This document shows positions 1-51,600 of a stretch of 64,000 nt of DNA, piece after piece; positions within the stretch are counted from its first letter, which is position 1, and every line of letters starts with the position of its first letter. The notes beneath the pieces were generated by a model. It was not told the DNA's origin. It did not search any database and saw only the letters and a list, made by a program, of their open reading frames with translations. The stretch is taken from contig JASSKH010000014.1 of assembly GCA_031763025.1 (NCBI GenBank), positions 9,724,563 through 9,788,562 of the forward strand, in the 5' to 3' direction. The position numbers and the translations under genes are program-made. The DNA comes from Macrocystis pyrifera (Eukaryota; Sar; Phaeophyceae; Laminariales; Laminariaceae).

Positions 1-15125
<15,125 letters not shown>

Positions 15126-15429
15126 GGTGCAGATGGGAATGGGCTGCCCACACCAACACCAACAACCTAAGTTATGGCATGGGAAACATCCCTCGCCACC
15201 CCGTGAAAAACATGCCTAAGTAGACATGGAACACCGTTTTCGGGTATTTTAGATCCAAATCCCACAAGATACACCTTATTGCAGTCGATAGGGAGTCTTT
15301 GGAGCTGTGAGTGCGCAGAGGACAGTGTCAATTGGCGCAGGGTGCATGGAGTCTCCTTTGTTCGAGGACGCCCATTTCGGTGCCGTGGTTTTTTTTTTTT
15401 TTTCGAACAATGCCGAAAGCAAACGGCAG
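15126..15429. promoter_or_regulatory. head-to-head intergenic region (bidirectional promoter candidate)
   Basis: About 300 bp separate the helicase start (15125, minus) from the tentative WDR34 start (15430, plus). No TATA box was recognised. A 15-nt T run lies at 15389-15403. The promoter role is inferred from orientation only. Confidence 0.4.
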
Positions 15430-39429
<24,000 letters not shown>

Positions 39430-39771
39430 CAGCAGTGCATACAACATAAACTCCTGACGGCCTATGATAAAATCCCGAGGAAATTTTCCCGGGCGTTGGG
39501 GGTTAGAGTTAAAGTGTAGGGCTACAGTATGGTTTGACAGTCTACCGTAACTTCTCGACACATCTGCTTTTCCGAGAAATTCCCCATGCGGTCTGGGCTG
39601 GGGTTGTGGTTTCAAGTCAAGCATACTTCAACCACACTGTCCGAGATGGGCCTATCAGTAGGTCTCTACATTCCACTCTGGGCGTTTAGGGAGCGTCAAG
39701 CAAGTGCCTTCTTCGGCCTTAACCCCTGCCGAACTGTTGAGACAGCAGTCCCATCGTGGGTTCTGATTACC

Positions 39772-39996
39772 ATTACGGGGGACCATAGTTAACGGGACCA
39801 AATTTTGTTAGTAAAAATAGGTAAATATATAGGTTTTTATGTATACCATAGGTCCTATTAACTATGGACCCCCGTAATACTAATACGGGGGACCATACAT
39901 AGTAAATAGGAACAAATATTGTCAAGTAAAAGTAGGGCAATATTTAGGTTTTTGTGTGTATACCGTAGGTCCTATTTACTATGGACCCCCGTACTA
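39772..39996. mobile_element. two adjacent MITE family 1 copies
   Basis: 39772-39879 and 39881-39996, separated by one or two bases, with ATTACGGGGGACCATAG and CTATGGACCCCCGTA arms. Confidence 0.88.
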
Positions 39997-40854
39997 CTGG
40001 GAATTTGAGTCGTGTTCAGGTTTCTGCACGTCACCAGCCAAGGGAGTTATGCTATTAATAGTGTTGTGGGAGGACGGGGCGGCCAGTCGAGGCGTCAAAA
40101 CCGCGATCTCCTCTACTACATGGCCTGTTTGCTGCTGCTGACGCCTGGTATGCTTGCTCAAGTATGTCACTAAGAGGAGACCTCTCATCACGTTGGGCGC
40201 GTCTAGCAAAGCCTCTTGTGGCCTAAATATGCTCCTTTTGGTGACAAGTCAAGGGGTCAAACAGCGGCCTCCTACAAAAACATAGTCGCTGCTGATGATG
40301 TCGCCCGTTCTGAATGTCTGACCTGGAATGTATTTACCTGTTTGAACTCTTATATTCGTATAGAGCGCGGACTATCTTCCAGGCACCGAGGGTGATTTTT
40401 TGCGCACAACGGTACTCGCGCATCGTCCCTCACGCTATAGTCACCGGCATTTCTTGAAGCAGCATCCGAAAAAAGTCGACTTCAACCACCGACGTACCTG
40501 TCCGTGTGCAGCATACAAGGACTGATTTGTCGTTCAGATTATTCGGATGATTACACAATCGGTCCGTAAATTCACGGGTGAATACACAATCGGTCCGTAA
40601 ATTCTCGGATCAGAGAGGTGACTTCGACTGAAATATGTCAAGAATCTTGCAAACTGAGCACTTGTACAACCTCAGCTACCGACGGATTTCACGGCGAAGT
40701 ATTAGGTTTTGTACACCCTCTCAAAGTTCATACATGCGGTGTGGCTGCACAGCGGTGGAGTATTCCATATCGGAAAGATCAGTTTCAGCTACGCCTCTCA
40801 ACTCTCAAAAGGGTCAACGCTTTTAGCACCGCAGCCCCGCTCTGGGGACAAACT

Positions 40855-41070
40855 GTTACGAGGGACCATAGTAAATAGGACCTACGGTCCACACAAAAAC
40901 CTGTACATTTCCCTATTTTTACTATTACGGGAGACCATAGTAAATAGGACCAAACATTTTATTAGTTAAAATAGGTAAACACATAGGTTTTTATGTATAC
41001 CATAGGGCCTATTATCTATGGACCCCCGTAATACCAATATTTGGTCCTGTTTCCTATGGCCCCCCGTAAT
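40855..41070. mobile_element. MITE family 1 copy split by a nested second copy
   Basis: The outer copy reads GTTACGAGGGACCATAG ... CTATTTTTAC, is broken by an intact copy at 40923-41033 (TATTACGGGAG ... CCCCGTAATA), and resumes CCAATATTTGGTCCTG to 41070. TA flanks the inner copy on both sides, so the target-site duplication is TA. Confidence 0.92.
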
Positions 41071-41153
41071 CCCGTAATACTTTTGGAAAATTTGAGTCCT
41101 TCGTTCCCGGAACGGGACTGCAGTCCTAAAACGGTTGATAAAAAAGCAAAACA

Positions 41154-41274
41154 CTATTTCGGGGGACCATAGTAAATAGGACCAAATATATATTGTTATT
41201 AAAAAAAGGTAAATATACCTGGTATAGATTTTTACGTATACCATTAGTCCCATTAACTACGGACCCCCGTAAAT
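41154..41274. mobile_element. palindromic MITE family 1, reverse
   Basis: TTTCGGGGGACCATAGTAAA ... AACTACGGACCCCCGTAAATA. Directly preceded (41084-41136) by a family 2 fragment. Confidence 0.82.
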
Positions 41275-41449
41275 ACTATGCTACTGCTGTGGTAGCATAA
41301 GTCCAGGCGGTGACTTGCAGGAAAACTACTGCTGCAGTTCGGGCGCAGTTGTGCCTTAACCTGATGTAAAACGCACTCAGTTCCCAACATAAAAAAATAA
41401 AATAAAAAAAAACAGGCTTGACCAGTTCAGTTTCCTATTTCTTACGTAC

Positions 41450-41825
41450 ACCTCGCACAGATCATCTACAAATCACTTCCATGCTCTATACGACTTTCAG
41501 GGCGGATTTGGTCGTGATTCTGTATGATTTGCACGATCTAGCTCGTGTTGCCGGGTGGGAGCCGTAGCAACCTTCGTGGTGTATTGCAGGTCACAATTGT
41601 TTCGTGGGTTGGATGATCTGTACTTTTTCGGGGAGTAAATAGGACCTACACTACATACAAAAACCTACATGTTTCCGTATTTTTACCGACAATATTTGGT
41701 CCCATGTACTATGGTCTCCCGTAATACACGGATCCTGCACAGCATATCAAAACGGCCGCTTGCGATCTACTGTACACGATCTAGATGATCTGTACGTAGT
41801 TAGATAGATCTTCGTGTGTCCGACG
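41450..41825. mobile_element. GATC-rich foldback element with nested degraded MITE
   Basis: GCACAGATCATCTACAAATC ... GTTGCCGGGTGGGAGCCGTA ... GGGTTGGATGATCTG, then a family 1 remnant (41625-41727), then GATCTAGATGATCTG ... TGTGTCCGACGCGTGAAG. Confidence 0.72.
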
Positions 41826-41897
41826 CGTGAAGCATTCCTGTAGTAGGTATCTTGTGCTGCACTTTGTGGCAATCTAGAGACCCTCCCCCCTTAGTTG

Positions 41898-42081
41898 GCT
41901 GCAGCTCACCCTCCATGCGACTCACTGGACACCCTCACGGCGCTTCTCGCTTGGTGGAAGCAATGTCTGTCTGGTCTGTAAAAGCCCGACGTGCTCGGCC
42001 CCGGTATTGTAGGGATGGGAGGGTCCATGGTCATACAAAAACATCCATGCATGGCATGAGTACCCCCCCCCCCGCACCCAC
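41898..42081 (+). mobile_element. poly(C)-tailed element, 5'-truncated
   Basis: GGCTGCAGCTCACCCTCCAT ... CCATGCATGGCATGAGTAC plus a C run. Confidence 0.8.
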
Positions 42082-42420
42082 CCCCCACCGATCAGCCTTG
42101 AGGCTTTTTAACAGCTGAGCGTGTAACGTGCCCCTTTCCCTCCGTGCGCAACATCGCAGGACGAGGCAAGAGACAAGGGTCAAGAGCCGAATTAGCGATC
42201 GCGCACCGATTTTTTCGACGCCGCGCCATCACGGAATGGAGACTGCTTCACGACGAGTGGAGACTGCCTCTCACGAATCGAGTTTCGCGATACACACGCA
42301 CGCACACACACAAAAAAAAAAGAGTGAAAACACAGCGATACGGCGAGTCCTTCTTCATCACAAGGACCGCGCGCGGCGTTCGTGCGCCGCCATCATCGTT
42401 GCCGCGGTCGCGTCCAGAAG

Positions 42421-42455
<35 letters not shown>

Positions 42456-43399
42456 TGTTCCCCCCTGTCGCCCTCAGATTGTCCTCACAGAGCCTGCTAG
42501 GAATATATGCATATATGCTCACGCTGGTGGGTATTTGTAACTGTCGTCAACTTTGTGCGCTGATGGAGCAAACACGTAATCTCCCCCCCCCCCCCCCCCC
42601 CCAAAAGCGAGATTTTCGATCTGACGGCCTGGGTATCCCGCTTCAACTTTTCTGTACCTGTGAGATTTCCGACCTCACCCAGGTCAAAAGCCCCCCCCCT
42701 CCCTACCATTCTGGCGGGGAAAACAATCCGCGTTTTGTTAAGGGATGTGCAGTACCGCAGGTTTTGAGAGCGGACGTACCGGTAAAATACCGCAGATTGA
42801 TTAAAAAAAAAAAAAAAAAAACACTCTCAAGAACCGGCACCGCAAAAAAAAAACTACCAGGGGAACCCCAAAATTCTGAAATGTAGGGAGATGAGACAAA
42901 CAACATTGCACAACAAATGCGACGCCCGAGTTTATCCACCTACATTCGATTTCCACCCAGACAATATAGGGGTTTCCAGTATATGTGCAGGCGTTTTTCA
43001 CCAGGGGTCAGCAAAAAATCCCGAAACCGCTTTTTTTTTCCCCCAGTCGCATGTGATTTCGGGACCCGATGATAACCTGGTGTGTACGGGTGTTCCACAT
43101 CCCCTGGCTTTATTCCCCAGCGTAGCGAAGCTTCCAATAAACAAAACTCAGGAAGCGTGGGTCTGTCCGTCCGTCCGTCTTCTTCAAATACTGCAATCAG
43201 TGGAAACCTGAAACCACTCAGGACCCCACGAAAGCTACATCAAGCTGCAGCAAGATATTTGGTAATATAGTCAGTAGAGACCACACGGGGGAAACATTCC
43301 AGCCCGGTCAGAGTCGTCAATGTGAGGCTGCCGCGTGTATCGAGCAACTCGCTGGGCTCGTCATAATCGAGCATCGTTCCGGGTAAAAAAGTCAGGGTT

Positions 43400-43560
43400 G
43401 TTAACGGGTCGGGTCCAACCTCGCGGGTCGGGTCGTGTCTAGTCGGGTAAAAGGGTGACCCGACCCCGACCCGTGAGAGTTTAAAAACCTTCTGACCCGA
43501 CCCGACCCGACCCGACCCGTTAGATTCCAAAACTTCCTGACCCGGCCACTGTCTGCCTTT
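43400..43560. repeat. (GACCC)n repeat block, inverted arm
   Basis: Reverse-complement relative of 37900-38110: ACGGGTCGGGTCCAACCTCG ... GGGTGACCCGACCCC ... GACCCGACCCGACCC. Confidence 0.82.
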
Positions 43561-43576
43561 CCTCACGGGCAATCGA

Positions 43577-43811
43577 CCGAGATGCAATATTTGATACATA
43601 TTTATGTTTTTTGGTTTTTTGTTCTTGGTCCATCATTCTTAGTGCCCAGCTTAACTCGCCAAACATAGTAACAAAAAACAAATTGGCGGTGACCGAGATG
43701 CAGTATTTGATACGTATTTATGTTTTTTGGTTTTTTGTTCTTGGTCCATCATTTTTAGTGCCCACCTTAACTCGCTCGCCAAACATAGTAACCAAAAACA
43801 AATTGGCGGTG
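43577..43811. repeat. roughly 115-bp tandem duplication
   Basis: ACCGAGATGCA.TATTTGATAC ... CAAACATAGTAAC.AAAAACA occurs twice in direct orientation with few substitutions. Confidence 0.95.
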
Positions 43812-44438
43812 TTACGTAGCGAGAATGGTCTCTTATCACTTGATTCACCTTGGGGGCTGTGAGAAACTTTCGCGCTCAAAAAATGGAGCCCCTGAAAACT
43901 TAGTACGGCAGCATGGGTTGCGAAGCGACAGTGACTTGTATCACTTCATTCGTCTCGGGGGAGAGGGGTATAGCTATAGTTGGCTCACTCCGTTCATCAG
44001 GGCGGTGAATCGCAGCCGATTCATCCGATTTTTTCAATCGTACAGTCCAATCGATATCGACATCGAAACGTAGTTGCGATCGTCTTGCGCCTTATTCATC
44101 ATGAACGTTTTTTTAACCAGTTCTATTGACCCCCTCAATCATTATTCGTAGCCGTGTGCGGGTATGTCAGGTGCTCGCTCTCCGCTCGATCCATTCCACC
44201 TTAAAATTCAAGCAGAGTCCGATTCAATAAAAAAATACGATTGCTCCGCGTTTTTTGTCGAAACCGATTAGAATTCCGATCGTACACCAGGTACCATCTA
44301 TTCGGCGGATCACGATCTGCAACAACAACAACCACAACTAAAGTGCTTTGCAGCTTGCCCACCGACAACGTCACCGGCGGCGGCGGGCGCTACCAAACCA
44401 CGAACACCGAAAACATACGGACTACAACAAACGGGTCA

Positions 44439-45689
44439 TCATCTTTTAGGACTCAGGGGCTTGCCGCCGTTCCACACGAGAGGAACCGAAGGGTGCTCAA
44501 TAACGCCTCCTGGAGGCAAATCCTTCGCCCAGTCCGCGTAGCTCCACTTGTCCTCGGGGTCAGGCTTTCTCCTGAAGAGTGAGGACGCACGCGCAGCGAT
44601 CGTGCAGAAGCCGGATAAGAGAAGAAGTCGGGTTTATCTCCGAAAATTCCATTTTTCTTGCAGTGTGTACAATACAACTAACTGCAGTTGTTTGCGTACA
44701 TTTTGTCCTGCGCAGAAAAATAAAATTCGATGAAAATCAACGAGCAAAGGGAATCTTCTTGACCCTACGCGAGAGAAAAACATGAAGGGACTGAAAGTTC
44801 TTCGTCTCATCTTCGATGAAACATGGTTGGGCTACACTCGACTCTAAACCTAAAACCGATGATAACTCTAACCCCGGGAAATTTCTCGGAATGAACACGT
44901 AATGAGGAATTAAGGTGAGTTATCAACCATTTTGGCGAAGCTGAAGCTGTGCCCAGCCGTAAACACTACTGCAAACATTGCTGACCCTTTGAGAGACTTC
45001 AACAATCTGGCACAGGATGAATCGAGGGATTGCATGAGTTGACCTCATGCAATTGGAGAAGTTTTGCAGTAGATGCGAGGCAGTAGATGATGCCCGGCGG
45101 TGGGTGTACAACAACAGTAGATGTGCAGCAGCAGCAGCAGTAGATGCACAGCAACAACAGTAGTAGACGTATGCACAACGGGAGATGTACAACAACATAT
45201 AGGTGCGCTGTTCGCATTACAGACGCATATCGCTACATATGTACATGCGTATGCATCCACTAGCCCAGAGGTGCACAACCAGAGAAGCAGTACTACTGTA
45301 CTGTGGATAGCAGGTCTACTACGAGGCGCATAACGGCCCAAGTACAGCTATTATCAATAATAGCAATACGAAGTACAGTACGAAGCAGTGCTGCATTTCA
45401 TGGATGGGCTTCGGTCATCCGTCGAGCACACGAGACCAGAACACAGCAGCAGAACAGGTTCCGCCACTGCCCAAGGGGGAAGACAAGGAGCCTCGACGGT
45501 TCCACAAAACGTACAGCGGAACACGAACTGATAGCAATACGAAATACGTAGTACATACGCACCCGGTAGAATCCGAGAGGAGGCGCGCACCGTCCCGCAG
45601 GTAGCTGACGGCGAAGGCCGTTCGAGGTTCATCCCTCGTGTTGCCCGGCGAACTGTGGAGCGTCCACCCATGGTGCCACGTTATATCGC
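44439..45689 (-). CDS. PhyH-like exons 7-8, distal His/Arg and C-terminus
   Basis: Exon 7 (45563-45689) starts by completing Gly and encodes DITWHHGWTLHSSPGNT then RTAFAVSYLRDGARLL, the second half of the active site. Exon 8 (44439-44571) encodes RKPDPEDKWSYADWAKDLPP and ends KPLSPKR-stop. Confidence 0.92.
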
Positions 45690-48600
45690 CTGCTTCCACC
45701 CACACCCACACCCACCCGCCATCGGACGCGGAGGAAAAAACAAAACGCGTGCATTGCGTACGTAAGAGACACCTCTTAACCTTAACCCCTCACACTCCCC
45801 CGTTGGGGGGACAAATCACTTGGAACTATACTCAGATGTGTGTCCCGCACGGTGCACTCCTACACCTCTATATGTAACTGCCCTCGAGGTTCGGGGAAAA
45901 ACTACTCGGAATTCGTGTGGGTACTAGATTGCAGTGAGGGGTGAAACGGTCCAAGAGTCTCTTACCTTTGTTATTGAGAGCCAAGTAATGGCAGCGGTGG
46001 GGTGGCAGGGTTAATAGCGTCTCTTTACTTTCTTTCTCAAGAAAAAAAAAATAAGGGCAGTGGTGGACGGGTTAAAAGTCTCTTGCTTTCATATTTTATT
46101 TAGGGCCAATGAATGGGCAGTGGTGGAAGGGCTGATAGCTTCTTCTTTTTTTTTTTTTCTTCTTTTTTTTCCCCCTTCTTCTCCTTGATTTTCTTCGCCG
46201 TTCTCTTCTCTCTCCGCATCAATAGTCGCAACTCAAATCGGGGGCCACATAGCAGGCCCACCACGGCTCGTGCCTCAATTTTTATCGCTAAATACTTCAG
46301 TGCCTTTCTTGCCTCGTCGACTCGCGTCCAATTGCGCCTACGCACGCTACGCGCTCAGCAAATAATTTTTTAATTTTTTAAAAAAAAATTTTGCAAACAA
46401 ATATATTGTCACCACAGACGGTGGTGGGATTTTTTACTCACTCGCGGAGTCAACTCGAGCAGCACTGGAAGGTGCCACCGAGCCACCGGGTCAACCATTG
46501 TTCCAATAAAACCTTCCTTTCCTCATCAGGATCACTTCAACCGCAGTGGCGAAAAGGTCAAGAATTTTATCATTTTCTCATCTAGAGCCAATAGATGGCA
46601 GCGGTGGAAGGGTTACGAGTGTTGTCGTTCTGTCTTTTAGGGTCAATCAACCGCAGCTGCGAAAGAGGCAGTAGAAAAGCGGACCTTGTTTACTGCCATA
46701 GCTCGTAGCTACGAACTGCCGATGCATGTGGGAACCGGCACACGAGGCGCAAGCATGCCAGTATACACCCACCCAGAGCGCCGACAGAAAAAGATATCAA
46801 GAAGAACAACTTTCACCGAGCAGCGCCAAAGTATCAATCGCGCTAGGGTAGAGCTCACCGACATGACGTACAGATGCGGGCGCGCCAAGAAAGCGGCGCG
46901 ACCAATCGGCGCGAGATCTGTGTACAGCTTGGCCCAGCCTCTCTACTAGATGGATGATATACTTGACATCAAACCTCAACCCTATAACCCAGACCGCACG
47001 GGAAATTTCTCGGGAAGGCACATAGATGTGCTGAGAATTCAGTGTGGATTATCTAACTCTAGCCTTAACCTAATCCTACCCTCGAACGCCTGGGAAATTT
47101 CTCGGAATGTTCTGGGATGTACTGTGAGATAGATTAATGTGGACTATCAACCATTCGACGAAGCTGGGCCAATCTCTATCGAATAACACGCAATATAACA
47201 CACCACCTTGGACGGATTTCGGAGCCGGTGTTCTCCAAAACATGCCTCAAGATGCCTTAAAAGGGGGGCGTACAAAAACGAAAATGGTGGCCTTGGAAAT
47301 ATCTACTAATGGACGAGACATTTCCGAAGACGTGTCGCTCGGGGTTTGTGCCTTCCCCAATGTCGAGAAATTCAGCTTGGAAATTCGTCCGAGGGGTGTG
47401 TGTTATGGTATCACCCTAATGTGATACAAGTAGTAGTGTTATATACCATTATACGGTATACCACTACATACAGCACCGATAGGGGTGTACCAAAGTGCTA
47501 CGACAAAGCGCCGCGCTAAACGCTCATCGACCACGAGAGACAAATTTGAAACGAAAAACCCCGAGAAAAAAAAAAAAGAAGCTTCGATCGGCCGGCTACG
47601 TGGGGGCGGTAATTAAGAGCCTTACGATGACAATAGAGCATACAGGACACTCCGAGACCGAAGTACTGATGCTTCACTGGTCAAGTACCGAGAATATTTT
47701 TGGATATATCTTAGGGTTAGGGTTACTCCGCCTTTGTCTGGTACGCAGTGTCGGTCAACCATAGTGCCGAATGAGTGGTACACTAACCCCAATGTACGAT
47801 GACAGCAGAGTTCACTCCTTATTCGACACTATGGTTGGCACATACTGTGTGCGAGACAAGGGGAATATTTTTAACAAATGGTTCGTTTTTTTTTTATTTT
47901 TTTTTATCACTTTTACTTTCCAGCCCACTCGTAGGAGGTTTTACCCTCGACGATCTTCTGGACAAGCCGTGGTCACAGGTGTCGTCCCTTCTCCCCCCCG
48001 GTACGTGCCTTTAGTTTTTATCGCGCATAGGGTTCAGCATTCCCACTACTCGTCGATTTTCATCGAATGTACAGCTAACTCACGTTCTCGCGCTTTCCGC
48101 TAATCAATTTTATGCAAGAAAAAGTCCCTACGAGCATGCACTCGGTGAGACTCGAACTCACGAAATTGATCTTGATAGGCTCGCGGACCACCTACCAAGC
48201 CACCGGGGACGCTGGGTGCGATTGGCTTAGGCTAGGCTTACTTATATATTCGTATGGTACACAGTGTGTGCCAACCATAGCGTCGAATAACTGGTGAACT
48301 CCCCTCTACGATGGGGACGCGACTGCCATGACTGGCTCACCCGCGGACAGAGGCGCGTGGTCCTTCTTCTTGTACCTCCCGGACAAGTCTTCTTGCAATT
48401 TAGCGTCCAGCCAATGGTTCAGCGCGAAGTCGCGGTGAGACCTGCTCGCGAAACGCAACAGCATTCCCATGGTGAGCTTCAGCGACGCGGGGGAATACGA
48501 AGTACTAGGTACGCCGTTAGGTGCGTACGGAAGATTGTTGGCCAATCAGATGGACGTGGTTAATGTGATCGCTTCGGAAAGTGAGCAGTACCGAACCAAA

Positions 48601-51600
48601 CCGAACCGAACCGAACCGAACCGAACTCAACCGAACCGCTGCGAACCGAACCGAACTGAGCCGAACCAAATCGAACCCGACCGACCACCTCCCAAGGTAG
48701 TAGTCGTGGGTTGCGCAAGACAAGGAGACATAAATCAAGCGAAGCGCTTCCAGCAGCCGTCAAGCCAAACCTGCTGGCGAAGACCAGAGGGGAGCCGCCT
48801 CTCTTTCTGGCCGGTACCGGCTCTAGGGGTATCCAGGCCGTCACGAAGTCGTTGCAGTCCAGCGGTGCCATGTTAAGGTCGGAGTGCCACCGCGTCGGGC
48901 CGTCCCCTGGCCGCTTGCAGAACGTGGAGTCCTGGTAAAGCTTCACGCTGGTCGGTGGATGGATGCAAGGCCGCGCACAAACAAATGAAAACGCCACGCG
49001 TGGTGCGCGCGAACGGCCACAGCGACGTAAGCCGAAGCCGACGCGTGAAATCGACGGGACGCACTCGGTGAGGGCTAGGACGTAGGACCATTTCGGATCG
49101 GCACACTGCATGAAATCCTGCCGGAATATTGCGGTCCAGCAGTATCGGTGCGTTTCTGCGCATAGAGTTGCGCAGACAGCTGAGCGTAAAGCTGCGCACG
49201 CATTTACAGCACAACCCACCAGATAGGAGCGAGGACGAGCTCTGAACACGTTCGCACATCGCGTCACATGCCCGCCGCGCCCGCTATTCCAAGCGCGGCT
49301 CTTGACGCCTGCATCAGCACGCGACCAGACGAAACGGTCGATTCACCTCGATCATCCACGAGAGTCTACATGCAGGAGAGAAAGCCACCGCTGCTTACCG
49401 TTCACAACCAAGGAGCTGCGCGGCGACATGCGCAAGGCGTGGAGACAGTACCACCTTCTCGACGGCCTCCTGGTACGGACCGGCCTTCCGGAACATGTTG
49501 AAAACCTACAACAGAGGCGACGTCATTACGTTGCACCACAAAAGTCAAGGCGTCGCGAAAGCAGTCAGACGATGACGATGGAGAGGCGGGGTGGGGTGTA
49601 CGTGATATCATGTATGGCCATAGCCGTATATCCATAGACCCTCGCATCCCTACACTGCCGGGACGGGGTACGTCCGGTTTTCACTGAACAGGTAGACATT
49701 GCTTACACCAAGCGCGACGCGCCGTGAGGTGTTGGGCGAGTCGCCCGACGGGGGGCGCGGGGGGGGGGGGGGGGGTACTCATTATCATGCATGGTCGTAG
49801 TCGTATGACCATAGACCCTCGCATCCCTACAATGCCGGGACGGAGCACGTCGAGTTTTCACCGACCAGGCAGACATTGCTTGTACCAAGCGCGACGCGCC
49901 GTGAGGTGTTGGGCGAGTCGCACGAAGGGTGAGCTGCATCCTACCAAGAACCGCTTTAGAGGCGGATTTTCTTGCATATGGATGACAGCACCAATTGAAT
50001 TGATTTAATTTCTGGTGTGGCCACTTCCAGAGCCAGCAGCGGGTTTACTATGCAACTGCCTCGTGGGTGCCTCACCATATACATACACACTACGTCATAC
50101 GATCATCCCCCTTTGTGCGGAGTAAAGTTTATCCTCGCACAAAAAATATCTATAATTTGATCGCCAGCCGCGGTAACCGCCAAAAAGAAAAAGAAAAAGA
50201 AAAAACGCACCCTGGCTGTCTACTCTAGCTCACGCAGTGAGAGGCGTGTTTTATAGCGTCGTCGCCAACCGACGCCAACCCCCACCTATATATACCAGAT
50301 ATATAATAGGGGGGGGGTGTATTGGATATTATGCATGGCCTCAGCCGTATGACCGTAGACCCTCGAATCCTTAAAATGCCGGGATGGAGCACGTCGGGTT
50401 TTCACCGACCAGGCAGACATTGCTCGCACCAAGCGCGAAGCGCCGTGAGGTGTCCAGCGAGTCGCATGAAGGGTGAACTGCATCCGACTAAGAACCAGTT
50501 GTGAGGCGGACTTGCATGTAGATTACGGCTTCAATGAGTTAATTTCATTTCCGGTGTGGCCACTTCCAGAGACAGCAATGGGAGTACTACGTAGCTGCCT
50601 CTTGTGTGTCTTACTACGAACACTACGTGATACGATCACTTCTCTTGTGCGGAGGAAAGGCTCTCCACCCCGCACGATTGATCTAGCTCGACCACCAGCT
50701 GTGACCAACCGCCCAAAAAAAACGAAAAAAAAAAAAAACGGTACCCTGGTTGCTTTTCTACTGTACTTACAGTGTGGTTGCCAACCGACGCCAACTCAAC
50801 CAATATAATATATAGGGGATGTACTCGATAGGAGAGATGTACTCGATCTCATGCATGGCCGTAGTCGTATGACCATAGACCCTCGCATCCCTACAATGCC
50901 GGGACGGAGCATGTCGGGTTTTCACCGACCAGACAGACATTGCTTGCACCAAGCGCAAAGCGAAACGTGAGATGTCCCGCGAGTCGCATGAAGGGTGAGC
51001 TGCATCCTACTAAGAACCGCTTGTGAGGCGGACTTGTACGGGATGACAGCTTCAATGAGTTAGTTTAATTTCCGGTGTAGCCACTTCCAGAGACAGCAAT
51101 GGGAGTACTATATATAGGGGGGGGGGATGAGCAGAGAAAACGAAAAATATCCTACGAAGTACATAAACTAGCAGATGTCGGCTGGCGGTCTAGCTCTGAC
51201 CCGTCAAAGTCTCTTGAGACTTTTCTATATTTGTTTAGTGTGGGAAGTTCTATGACGGCTGTCCCGTGTCGGGACAAGGGTGCCGTCAACCGACATATTT
51301 GTCTAGCTTTGACACGTCAAAGCCTCTTTGGACTAAATATACTAACTTTAGTGTGGGGAGTTCCGTGGCGGCTGTCCCGTCGAGGGACAAGAGAGCCGTC
51401 AACCGATATAATTGGTTCTTACGGGGTGCGGGGGTAGCCGGGCATTCGAGAGGCAATGCCGAAACATCTGTACGTTTTGTGGTCCCATCTTGGGGAGGCG
51501 AGGGTACACAAAATCAAACAACTCATGTGCGTACGAACGCACCTGTCCTAAGTTTGTTGGGCGCACAGAGGGCCGGAGTTAAACCTGACCAGACGCAAAT

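Larger units (their letters stand above)
39430..44438. other. convergent intergenic region
   Basis: Lies between the stops of the WDR34-like (39429) and PhyH-like (44439) genes. It holds MITEs, a GATC-rich element, a poly(C)-tailed copy, a (GACCC)n block, a tandem duplication and simple repeats (CTG at 42420-42452; C run 42579-42602). No conserved coding sequence was recognised. The plus-strand frame 42128-42886 is low complexity. Confidence 0.6.

Noticed and set aside
42128-42886. 252-residue plus-strand ORF between the convergent genes
   Set aside because: Leu run from CTG repeats, Pro run from a C tract, Lys run from poly(A); no conserved motif or splice support.
47935-47990. Plus-strand mini-exon (GFTLDDLLDKPWSQ) with acceptor and donor
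   Set aside because: Isolated, on the opposite strand to the host gene, and no partner exons found.
48133-48210. tRNA gene
   Set aside because: T-arm only; acceptor and anticodon stems do not form and the D-loop is too long.
48560-49267. One long 235-residue PhyH ORF
   Set aside because: Only 48771-48947 is conserved; the rest is intron read-through, with exon 4 in another frame upstream.
49381-49500. Plus-strand exon candidate (TTKELRGDMRKAWRQYHLL)
   Set aside because: Protein-like, but it lies antisense in a PhyH intron with no recognisable family or partner exons.
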